A stretch of 57,200 bases of DNA from Leptospirales bacterium (GTDB taxonomy: Bacteria > Spirochaetota > Leptospiria > Leptospirales > Leptonemataceae): assembly GCA_016788865.1 (NCBI GenBank), contig JAEUSB010000008.1, positions 1-57,200 of the forward strand, written 5' to 3'. Made by a program: the position numbers and the translations under genes. The notes under the pieces are model-generated. The model did not search any database, was not told the origin of the DNA, and saw only the letters and a program-made list of their open reading frames with translations. This document shows, piece after piece, positions 47,345 through 54,957 of this stretch; the stretch's first letter is position 1, and each line of letters starts with the position of its first letter.

Positions 47345-49847
47345 GCATTAACTCCGCATCCGGTGTAATTTCGTGATCCACTGCCAGGAGCCTGGCGGGC
47401 AGATGCTTCCCATTTCTATTGCGCGTGAGACCCGCTGCAGCCTGGACGAGCTGAGTGAGTACAGGATCCATTGTTTCCGTGGGAACGCCATAATAGAGAA
47501 AGTTGATGGGTGTCAAACCACCCAGTAGATATAGACTGCGCACCTGCTTGTTAAGTTCAATGCGAATTTTAGATCCCTGTATGAGGCCTGTCTGCGGGTC
47601 GCGCACGGGTTCTGATTCCACTCGGACAGATTTCCCTTTTATAGAGGGTTCTTTCATCCGTCTGAGCTTTTCGATGAACTGGGACAGGTGCGTAAACTCA
47701 AGGGTTTTAGTGGAACCACTGGCAAAGAAGATAGAAGGACGCTTGTGATTTAGAATTAAGTCACCTATAAGATCATCAGTAAGGATCGATTTCCCAATCA
47801 CGCCAATGATTATGTCCGCATCGTAGAGTAGATGGTGTGAAAGTTTGGCCGGTGTGGCTGCTTCCGCAATTCCCTGGTCATTCTGATTCTTCGCATTTAC
47901 GATGATGTCGACACCAGATACGCTTGCCGGTCCCATTCTATCTTTCAAATGAGAGACAAGGCAACGCCCAATAGCCCCGCGGCTGCCAAGGACCAGCGCG
48001 CGTCTGTTAGACAAAACGAGTCCCTGACCATGTAGTACACTTTCAATTGCATGCAAAATTGAGACGGAGACTTCTCGAGACTCCATTTCTCGCTTTGTGT
48101 TTGAAATGGCTATGCTGAGCGCGGGAAATTGCAACCTCTTGTGTTTGGTTTGAACCGCTAGCAACCGATCGTAGCCGTTACGAGTGTGCTCAACACTGCC
48201 ACAGAAAAAATCCTGGAGCCAGGCGGCCAGCGGCTTATTGAATACGGCGTCAGCCACGGGTAGAACCGCTTTGAGCCCCTCGTTCTTTTTACCGGGCTCA
48301 ATCCCATAGTGTACCATAGCCTGCTTAACTGTCTTACCCTCCAGGCAAAGCGCATTGATTTGTGGGGCCAGGTAACCTCCGTCTTCCATGAGCAGGAGCT
48401 TCTTGTTGTCGCGAATGCAATGTCCGGCTTCTACAAAAAACAAATGCCCGGCCGCAGTTTGCATTGCTTCAAAGAACGCGGAGCGCTTCGCATGAAGCAA
48501 TTGATCAAGCAAGCCGAACTTAGTAATCGGAGAGTACTGACGGGAAAGGATATAATACCCCTCGACCGACCCGCTGGGTTCGATCTTGTTCAGTCCGTGG
48601 AAAGCGAATTGATCCTCGGGGAGAGACAGGAGTGTTTCTAGATATTCTGCCGGCACAATTCCGGCGTACTTCACAAACAAAACGCGTAAGAAGTCGCAGT
48701 TCATGTTTTCGAGCGCGCGAATAGTCGCCAGGATCTCTCCGGTGATATGATGAATCAGGAATACGCGTACACCTTTCAGTGAATCCGGGCGTTTCTGGCT
48801 CAGTGTTTCCAGGATGGGCATCTTGGCCAAATAACGTCGAATATCCGGAAATTTTCGCGGAACATCCAGGCTTAGATTGAGGCTTCTGCCTCTTCTTGAA
48901 AGATCCAGGTATGCGCGGCGATTGCCGGAGATTACTTCGATTTCCTGGGAGTGTAGTTTCGCGACGATTTCCCGGTCCTCAAGAACGATGAGGCATCGAC
49001 GGAGAAAATCGATCGTTTCATCTGGCGGTCCAGAGATTAGACGTTCCTCGCTATCGATTGGCCAGTGGACCGTGATGATTTCACATTGATCCAGACCAGC
49101 CTGCTCAATCTGTGCGAAGAAGCTAGGTTGGCGTGCTTTGTCTTCCAGGTGTTCGTTCTGAAAATTCTCACTTTCGCGTCTAATTCCCGTTTGCATGGAT
49201 TCTGCCATGTGCGTAAGGCCCTGCAGATACGTTCGACGATTTAGATCATTTACAACAAAGTGCGGAATCTTTTTCAGATCGAGGCGTCCTTCACCCTCCG
49301 TTTCGATTGTAATGCGAAGGAAGGCACCCTGGATGTCGCGCTCCACAAGAAAGAAATAATCTATTTCCTCCTGTTCAAAGTGCAGATGATAGGGAAATAC
49401 CAGTCCCGGTGGATTGGATTCCAGCCTTTCCTGGCCAAAAAACTCCGGAAACAAAACGCCACCCCATGATGGGCGCTGCAGCGTTCCAAAGACAGCTCGG
49501 ATTTGTGTATGGAATTCGCTTCTGTATGAGGGCAAGCTCTTCAGTACACTCTTGCGTGCGTGGATTGTGATCCCGGTGATTCCAAGCTCTTCTAGCTGTG
49601 GTGTGATTCCCGGAACGATTCGATGTTGAACGGCAATATCCGCTCCACGGCGGGCCTGGTCGAGGATCTCTTCGCCCAGCATCCCTGCGAGCACGGATAA
49701 TCCTTTAAAAAGTTTAAGATCGCTCAGGTCGAGAACAAGTCTCCCTGCCTCGCCCGCAAGAAGTGGTACGCCGAGGGAGGTTAGCTCTATCGCGCTCCGA
49801 TCAGGACGGGAAGCGCGCTTTGAATTCTTCTTCTGAGAGGATTTCAA
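47331..49847 (-). CDS. Large protein with AdoHcyase-like Rossmann region
   Basis: 838 residues from a TTG start supported by GGAG seven bases upstream. The N-terminal half (1-380) has no clear family. From about 385 the sequence recalls S-adenosylhomocysteine hydrolase-like enzymes: MNCDFLRVLFVKYAGIVP, LLLMEDGGYLAP (a DGG motif), then a Rossmann NAD-binding segment RRALVLGSRGAIGR and YDADIIIGVIGKSILT. Several AdoHcyase active-site residues are not obvious, so catalysis is unproven. It overlaps the STAS gene by 47 bases and the DUF2339 gene by 14. It may be a NAD-binding signalling or metabolic protein rather than a true hydrolase. Confidence 0.7.
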   Translation of the reverse strand: MKSSQKKNSKRASRPDRSAIELTSLGVPLLAGEAGRLVLDLSDLKLFKGLSVLAGMLGEEILDQARRGADIAVQHRIVPGITPQLEELGITGITIHARKSVLKSLPSYRSEFHTQIRAVFGTLQRPSWGGVLFPEFFGQERLESNPPGLVFPYHLHFEQEEIDYFFLVERDIQGAFLRITIETEGEGRLDLKKIPHFVVNDLNRRTYLQGLTHMAESMQTGIRRESENFQNEHLEDKARQPSFFAQIEQAGLDQCEIITVHWPIDSEERLISGPPDETIDFLRRCLIVLEDREIVAKLHSQEIEVISGNRRAYLDLSRRGRSLNLSLDVPRKFPDIRRYLAKMPILETLSQKRPDSLKGVRVFLIHHITGEILATIRALENMNCDFLRVLFVKYAGIVPAEYLETLLSLPEDQFAFHGLNKIEPSGSVEGYYILSRQYSPITKFGLLDQLLHAKRSAFFEAMQTAAGHLFFVEAGHCIRDNKKLLLMEDGGYLAPQINALCLEGKTVKQAMVHYGIEPGKKNEGLKAVLPVADAVFNKPLAAWLQDFFCGSVEHTRNGYDRLLAVQTKHKRLQFPALSIAISNTKREMESREVSVSILHAIESVLHGQGLVLSNRRALVLGSRGAIGRCLVSHLKDRMGPASVSGVDIIVNAKNQNDQGIAEAATPAKLSHHLLYDADIIIGVIGKSILTDDLIGDLILNHKRPSIFFASGSTKTLEFTHLSQFIEKLRRMKEPSIKGKSVRVESEPVRDPQTGLIQGSKIRIELNKQVRSLYLLGGLTPINFLYYGVPTETMDPVLTQLVQAAAGLTRNRNGKHLPARLLAVDHEITPDAELMHESR

Positions 49848-50139
49848 AAACCGACTCCAGCTGTGCGGTGCGGAAGGTCCTGCGAACGCTCTCCTTTAAG
49901 GATCCAAGTATTACCGGGCGGTTGAAACGAGATGCTTCTGTTCTGAGTTTCAACATATCTCCAATTCCGGACGAATCAATATAGTCCATTTGGGAGCAAT
50001 CAATGCAAACGGGGCGCGCAGCCAGATCGAGCTTGCCGACCATCAAATCCAGGAAAGCATCCTTATCCTCAAGGGTGAATCTGCCCGTAACGTCGATGCA
50101 ATCCGCGTTTGCGAGCTTCCTTACTTCAAACTGGGCCAT
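49801..50139 (-). CDS. STAS-domain anti-anti-sigma-like protein
   Basis: 112 residues forming a single STAS domain. The phosphorylation loop is MDYIDSSGIGDML, with Ser57 in the position phosphorylated in SpoIIAA-type proteins. Such proteins bind and release anti-sigma factors or other switch kinases depending on phosphorylation. No kinase or phosphatase partner is in the window. The start lies 14 bases inside prmA, and its end overlaps the AdoHcyase-like gene by 47 bases, so all three are translated together. It could control that neighbour directly. Confidence 0.93.
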   Translation of the reverse strand: MAQFEVRKLANADCIDVTGRFTLEDKDAFLDLMVGKLDLAARPVCIDCSQMDYIDSSGIGDMLKLRTEASRFNRPVILGSLKESVRRTFRTAQLESVFEILSEEEFKARFPS

Positions 50140-51040
50140 AGTTCCTCTTCAATTCCAACAAGCACCATCCATCGTCTTCCATGCTGGACGCAACGGTCCA
50201 ATTGCTGAAAGCGTCTGTGATACTTTCCTTTTGTTCTGATAGGATTCCAGTTAGCACCATTCGAGAATGCTTCGCTACCAGAATCCTGTCGCGTGCGCCG
50301 AGTATGATATTCGATGTAAGATTGCCCACAAATATTTCGGCCGGAAATGTCTCCAGCTCGGACAGCTCAAACCCGGAGTGCCGCAATAGCAGGCCTGATG
50401 CATCAATCCCCGGATTCAGTTCCAGGTTCTGCCTGGTTGCGCGAGCGGCGTTGGTTTCAATGTCGAACGCCAGAACCCGACCCGCCCCAAGCAAGAGCGC
50501 AAACAGGGCCAGTATACCTGATCCTGATCCTGCATCTATGATCGATTTCCCTTGCAGACTCGCTTCGTTCTGCTCCATCCAGGTGAGGCACATGCGTGTG
50601 GTAGCATGAAGGCCCGTTCCAAAAGCGAGACCAGGATCCAGATACAAGATCCGCCTTCCTTTGAGTTCCAGCTCTTCCGGGGTTCCCCGTTTCCAGGATG
50701 GCACGATGGCCAGTGTGCGGCCAATCGCGAAGGATCGATAATGTTGCTTGTAGCTCTCAAGGTATTCCAATCGAGTAATGAGTTTCTGCGAAAGGGAGTA
50801 GTCCGGAATGTCAAGCGCGGCAAGCAAGAGCTCTACTTTGATCCCAGCGTGGGTATCGTCCGGATCAAAATAGAAATAGAGCTGGGTACGGTCCGATCTC
50901 TTGTTTTCTTCGTAGAGGGTTTCAAAGTACCCTTCAAGTCCGGGAATTGTCGTTGCGTCTATGGTTTGAACAAGGCCTTGCGCATCAGTAACAGGTAGAT
51001 CGAGAAGTATCTCGGTGAATGCGTCTTTTTCAGACGTCAT
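50126..51040 (-). CDS. prmA: Ribosomal protein L11 methyltransferase-like protein
   Basis: 304 residues. PrmA trimethylates lysines and the N-terminus of ribosomal protein L11 using AdoMet. The PrmA signature LDPGLAFGTGLHATTRMCL, the AdoMet-binding motif IIDAGSGSGILALFA and the catalytic-loop region EIFVGNLTSNIILG (usually N-x-N/D-I) are present. The N-terminal L11-recognition domain is recognisable by length. The ATG overlaps the preceding stop by four bases. The change from the usual ANI to SNI in the loop is minor. Product AdoHcy of this reaction would be a substrate of a true AdoHcyase, which makes the neighbour two genes on noteworthy. Confidence 0.92.
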   Translation of the reverse strand: MTSEKDAFTEILLDLPVTDAQGLVQTIDATTIPGLEGYFETLYEENKRSDRTQLYFYFDPDDTHAGIKVELLLAALDIPDYSLSQKLITRLEYLESYKQHYRSFAIGRTLAIVPSWKRGTPEELELKGRRILYLDPGLAFGTGLHATTRMCLTWMEQNEASLQGKSIIDAGSGSGILALFALLLGAGRVLAFDIETNAARATRQNLELNPGIDASGLLLRHSGFELSELETFPAEIFVGNLTSNIILGARDRILVAKHSRMVLTGILSEQKESITDAFSNWTVASSMEDDGWCLLELKRNYGPV

Positions 51041-52812
51041 TCCGCCGGCTGTCCCGGAAAGTTTCGCGCGAACTCTTCCGGTGGAATTTCTATTACGCCA
51101 CCAAACAGATCCCCGCCTTCAACGCGTTGTTTCAATGCCAGAGCGTAGCAGTAGGTCTCAGAAAAACAGCTCCGGATCCGCTTCCCTTCAAGTTTGCGCT
51201 GTTGGGTTGCAGCCACGTCAAATCGAAAGAACTCGTCAGGATTTCCGACGATCTGGCCGCCGTGTTTCAAATCTTCAATAATGACTTCAAGATTAGTTAC
51301 GATCTTTGACATGGCATCTTTGATTGCTACGCGAACCTGACGTCCTGATCCGCCACGCCTGCTTTCAATCAGTTGCATGCGTTTTGCGTGCTCCACGTAA
51401 TTTGTGTGCGCGACAGGATCACCGGCTGTCTTTTTCAACTCTGCAGTTTCCTGATGGTACTTCCGAAACAGGTCATGAACAGAACGTCCCTCTTCGTAAG
51501 CATCTGCCAATTTTTGACGATAGTCGACTTTGACGCCACCCGCATAGTTTGCGTTCAGCCGTACTTTTGAAGAGGTCAGGATAAGAGAATATTCATCTTC
51601 AAATTCTTTGAAATACAAATAGGAAAGAAAAACCTTGTCGCGATTGATCAGAGCGCCTTTCCATTCCCCCCGAACATCGAATTGCTTTTTCAAAGTTTCG
51701 ATGGAGAGCTGGCGCATGAGTCCCATTCCATACTCGATTTCCGCATTCTTGTTGGGCTTACCGTCTTCCGCAGGCTCCTCAGCCGCCTCAGTAGTCTCCT
51801 CTGTCTTTGCCTCTTCTGCTTTTTTCTCTTCAACTTTGGGAGTCGCTGTCATGGCTTCGCTAAGCAGTTCCCCGGCCTTGCGCTTGCCCGGTCGCTCATC
51901 AGGATTTGCCTTTATCAATTCTTCAAACAACCAGGTCCCTGGTTCTGCCTTCTTCATTTCCATCCGCTGGAGCAGAATTACGAGTAAGGGAAAGATTTCA
52001 TCCATGAGGATGCGCCACTCGTTTCGGATCTTCTTCTTCTTGGATGCGTAAAGGTTGGCGCCTTTCTTCTCTAGCTTTTCTTGCGCATCGATTGCCATTG
52101 TGGCGGCAACAATATAGGTTTCTTGATACGGCCTAAGATAGTAAAGTTTTTTTAAGAATGAGACGGCGGGGACGCGTATAGCATCGAATGCAACCGAGCT
52201 ATTTGGGTCAGATGAGTACGAGCTGAGGAGATCAGAAAGTTCTGCCCGATCGTATAGTTTGCCGGCACGATCCAGGATCTCAACATACAGCGGATTTTTT
52301 GAATCGAGCTCTTTGAGGATCTGGCGGCCAATTTCTGGATTTGTGGTGAACAAGTCCATGCTGAGAATGTTGCACTCCATCACGGCGCGGCGTGCATCGA
52401 GATTCAGTCTGGATAAGAACTCAGGCAATGCGCGATCGTTCCCAAACGGGGCAACACCCTTCATCTTGCCGGTCAGTTTAACGAAGAACCGGGCAAAGAA
52501 CGAGCTGGCTTCGCGTTCCTCTTCCTGGCGTAAGCGGCGGATTTTTTGCGCCTGGTCAGCTTCACTGAACTTTTGTTCGCGAGCTATCTGGGAGGGGAGC
52601 CGGGCTCCATGTATTTGCTTTGTCTTGCGATCTGCCTCGGGTGGACTTCCCTTGGTCCCGCCGCCCTTTGGCGGGTCCTTCTTGACGGAACGTTCATCGA
52701 CGACCTGACCTCCCCTGGAGGTAAATTTCTGCATGAGTTGTTGACGATCTTTCTCATCCAGTTTATCTGTTCCGATGGCACGTCTCGTCCGATCGAACTG
52801 CATTTCGTCCAT
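51037..52812 (-). CDS. Large cytoplasmic protein of unknown function
   Basis: About 591 residues from the ATG at 52812; a TTG at 52821 and an ATG at 52803 are alternatives. The N-terminal 100 residues are charged and probably disordered (KDPPKGGGTKGSPPEADRK). A helical domain with SSFFARFFVKLTGKMKG follows (about 105-300), then a Glu/Lys-rich low-complexity linker (about 325-360). The C-terminal half has mixed strands and helices, with conserved-looking SLILTSSKVRLNANYAGGVKVDYR. No signal peptide or membrane span. I recognise no family. It heads the overlapping five-gene chain and lies head-to-head with the nucleotidyltransferase gene. Confidence 0.75.
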   Translation of the reverse strand: MDEMQFDRTRRAIGTDKLDEKDRQQLMQKFTSRGGQVVDERSVKKDPPKGGGTKGSPPEADRKTKQIHGARLPSQIAREQKFSEADQAQKIRRLRQEEEREASSFFARFFVKLTGKMKGVAPFGNDRALPEFLSRLNLDARRAVMECNILSMDLFTTNPEIGRQILKELDSKNPLYVEILDRAGKLYDRAELSDLLSSYSSDPNSSVAFDAIRVPAVSFLKKLYYLRPYQETYIVAATMAIDAQEKLEKKGANLYASKKKKIRNEWRILMDEIFPLLVILLQRMEMKKAEPGTWLFEELIKANPDERPGKRKAGELLSEAMTATPKVEEKKAEEAKTEETTEAAEEPAEDGKPNKNAEIEYGMGLMRQLSIETLKKQFDVRGEWKGALINRDKVFLSYLYFKEFEDEYSLILTSSKVRLNANYAGGVKVDYRQKLADAYEEGRSVHDLFRKYHQETAELKKTAGDPVAHTNYVEHAKRMQLIESRRGGSGRQVRVAIKDAMSKIVTNLEVIIEDLKHGGQIVGNPDEFFRFDVAATQQRKLEGKRIRSCFSETYCYALALKQRVEGGDLFGGVIEIPPEEFARNFPGQPAE

Positions 52813-52823
52813 ATACTTCAATC

Positions 52824-53204
52824 ATGAATAAAACAGATGCCACGCAATCAAAAATTTCTTTCCAGAACGTTGTTCTAGAGCGGATTTTGCGCGCTGATGC
52901 CGAGAAATCGGCCGTCGTTGGCGTGCTCATTTTTGGCTCCCGCGCTCGGGGGGATCACGGTGAGGTATCTGATGTTGATCTGGGTGTAGTCTTTTCCGGC
53001 GATGAACCCTCCATTGACTCTCAATCGGATTGGGACCTCTTCCTCTGGAGCCAGGAGCGCTGGGATTCCGGTTTTGCGCTCCAGATCGAGCTTGCCCGCA
53101 GCGCAGAGATTTTATATGATCCTCACGGTGTGATCCTGGCAAAACTAGAATCTATTCGGCATCACATTTTACCCCATTGGGAAATACATCTGAAACAGTT
53201 CTGA
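52824..53204 (+). CDS. Minimal nucleotidyltransferase (MNT) domain protein
   Basis: 126 residues. The polymerase-beta-like nucleotidyltransferase signature is complete: Gly38-Ser39 in FGSRARGD and the metal-binding Asp50 and Asp52 in SDVDLGVV. A third acidic residue is probably in FALQIELA. MNT proteins transfer nucleotides to proteins or small molecules and often pair with HEPN toxins. No HEPN gene is next to it. Only three bases separate its stop from the metallophosphoesterase gene, so they form an operon. Its start lies 11 bases from the divergent gene's proposed start, so the promoter must lie inside that gene. Confidence 0.9.
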   Translation: MNKTDATQSKISFQNVVLERILRADAEKSAVVGVLIFGSRARGDHGEVSDVDLGVVFSGDEPSIDSQSDWDLFLWSQERWDSGFALQIELARSAEILYDPHGVILAKLESIRHHILPHWEIHLKQF

Positions 53205-53207
53205 AAT

Positions 53208-54227
53208 ATGGAATTCCTGAATAATCAGGAAAAGATCCTTAGCGGGTTTCGCAAAACCTACCACATGGTGCCTGAAATCACAGTGGGACCGGATGAGCAG
53301 CGCTTTGTCGTCTTCTCAGATCACCACAGAGGAGACCGAGGCTATTCTGACTATTTCCAACGCTGCGAGAAGACGTATAACGCCGCTCTTGGGTACTACC
53401 TGGAGCGCGGCTTTCATCTGATCCTGCTTGGCGACGTCGAGGAATTCTGGGAAAACCATCCGCGAACAGTAATGAAAAGCTATCCGCTCACCTACGAGCT
53501 GGAGCGCGAATTCTATCTGGCTAATCGCCTAACGCGTGTGCGCGGGAACCATGACAGCCTCTGGAAGAATCCGGCACTCGTGGAGGAGTATCTGGGCCCA
53601 CTTTTTCCAGGGATTGAGATGCAAGAGGGTCTTCGCATTCGCGTGATGGGCTCTGAACCTGTTACGGTATTTTTTGCACACGGACACCAGGGTACATTCC
53701 TGAGTGACACACTTGATTGGTTTTCAATGTTCTGGTTTCGCACGCTGGGCTCACGAATCATCCATCCGTTCAAGCGCAAGTATCAGACCCCGGCCAGGAA
53801 TTACGCATTGCGCGAAGAGCACGAGACCATGATGTTCGATTGTGCTGCGGCCTTGAATGATGAGATTGGAGAAAAAACACTCCTGGTCTGTGGTCACACA
53901 CATCATCCCATCTTTATGTCACAGAATAGGATTCAGCGAATGCAGCATGATGCGCAGATCCTTCGCGCGAAAAATACAAAGAAAAGCCTGAAGCGCCTGG
54001 CAAAACTCCGGGCGCAGTTCGAATATACGAAAGCAGATTTTGGTCTTGAGGAAGCACTGATGGGAAAACGATCCTTCTATTTCAATACGGGATGCTGCTC
54101 CTTTGACGATGGAAGCATCACGGGAATCGAGTTGGCGAAAGGGAAAATCAAGCTAATCAAATGGACCGATGAGTCTACGCGCGCGGATCGAATGATACTG
54201 GGTTCGGAACGGCTTAGCGCTATCTAG
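53208..54227 (+). CDS. Calcineurin-like metallophosphoesterase, second copy
   Basis: 339 residues, cytoplasmic, unrelated in detail to the copy at 20601. The metal-binding motifs are FSDHHRGD (D-x-H), LLGDVEEFW (GD), RVRGNHD (GNHD), FFAHGHQG (H) and VCGHTHHP (GHTH). A basic helical insert (LKRLAKLRAQFEY) follows the last motif, and the C-terminus forms FNTGCCSFDDGSITGIEL. The substrate is not predictable; nucleotide or phospholipid-type diesters are possible. It is co-transcribed with the MNT nucleotidyltransferase. The 3' end overlaps the convergent Cys-rich gene by eight bases. Confidence 0.92.
   Translation: MEFLNNQEKILSGFRKTYHMVPEITVGPDEQRFVVFSDHHRGDRGYSDYFQRCEKTYNAALGYYLERGFHLILLGDVEEFWENHPRTVMKSYPLTYELEREFYLANRLTRVRGNHDSLWKNPALVEEYLGPLFPGIEMQEGLRIRVMGSEPVTVFFAHGHQGTFLSDTLDWFSMFWFRTLGSRIIHPFKRKYQTPARNYALREEHETMMFDCAAALNDEIGEKTLLVCGHTHHPIFMSQNRIQRMQHDAQILRAKNTKKSLKRLAKLRAQFEYTKADFGLEEALMGKRSFYFNTGCCSFDDGSITGIELAKGKIKLIKWTDESTRADRMILGSERLSAI
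53526..53534 (-). repeat. Dispersed word CGTTAKGCG, copy 13
   Basis: CGTTAGGCG on the minus strand, antisense to the second metallophosphoesterase gene; sense codons CGC-CTA-ACG. Confidence 0.5.
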
Positions 54228-54537
54228 GATCTGACTGATCTAAGAACACAATTTTGCAACGGTTCTGGACGCACTGATATTTGTGTGCAAGACATGATCC
54301 TGCCGTTGGACAGAGCATATCCTGGTTACAGCGCAGCAAACCATGAGCGCGCTCCAGTTGCCTGATGTTGATGACCTGGTGCGTGCAGGGCACCGGGCAA
54401 CAGCCTGGTGTCGGTACACACTCCGAATGTTCCTGACAGGAATCGTCAAATTGGTTCACGTTCGTTTGTTGCAATCGCGCTAGTCTGGGCTGTCCGCAGT
54501 AAATCAGAAACAGAAGGAGAATTGTTATGCGCGTCAT
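54220..54537 (-). CDS. Small Cys-rich exported protein
   Basis: 105 residues. The N-terminus MTRITILLLFLIYCG is a signal peptide, possibly with a lipobox-like IYC. The mature part has ten Cys in the pattern SCQEHSECVPTPGCCPVPC then LRCNQDMLCPTAGSC and QCVQNRCK, which would make a compact disulfide-bonded domain. The pattern recalls Cys-rich secreted proteins of Proteobacteria with a C-C pair, but I cannot name the family. It is three bases downstream of the GNAT gene and ends the PrsW operon. Confidence 0.7.
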   Translation of the reverse strand: MTRITILLLFLIYCGQPRLARLQQTNVNQFDDSCQEHSECVPTPGCCPVPCTHQVINIRQLERAHGLLRCNQDMLCPTAGSCLAHKYQCVQNRCKIVFLDQSDPR

Positions 54538-54540
54538 TCT

Positions 54541-54957
54541 CTATGCCTTCGTCCGACTGAATCGCATAAATCGTTCCGGCTTATCAAAGACTTTAAAACC
54601 CAACTTTTGATACAAGGGTTGGGCATCTTTGGTGATCAAATACCAGTGCTCAACATCCTTTACTTTTGGCTCTTCCATCAAGCGTTTCACAAGCTTCTGA
54701 GCCACGCCTTTGCCCCGCAAAGCGGGATCTACAAAGACGTCGGCGATATATCCAAATCGCGTGGTATCTGAGACGCAGCGCGCCACGCCAATCAATTGCC
54801 CGCTTCGAAGGTAAGCGCCCGCTACAACTGTGGAAGCTTTGAAACCTTTCTGAATCCGGGCCAGCGACATGCCGCGGGCCCAGTATGTATTGCTCAACCA
54901 TTTGTGAATCAACTGAAAATCGAGACGGGCAAGAGTCGTGTCGACGGAGAATTGCAT
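54541..54957 (-). CDS. GNAT-family N-acetyltransferase
   Basis: 138 residues, one GNAT domain. The acetyl-CoA pyrophosphate-binding motif is in VFVDPALRGKGVAQKLVKRLM (R/Q-x2-G-x-G/A). The preceding strand YIADVFV and the C-terminal YQKLGFKVFDKPERFMRF are typical. The N-terminal MQFSVDTTLARLDFQLIHKWL matches a small group that acetylates unknown small molecules or amines. The start ATG overlaps the PrsW stop by one base (TAATG), so translation is coupled. Confidence 0.93.
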   Translation of the reverse strand: MQFSVDTTLARLDFQLIHKWLSNTYWARGMSLARIQKGFKASTVVAGAYLRSGQLIGVARCVSDTTRFGYIADVFVDPALRGKGVAQKLVKRLMEEPKVKDVEHWYLITKDAQPLYQKLGFKVFDKPERFMRFSRTKA

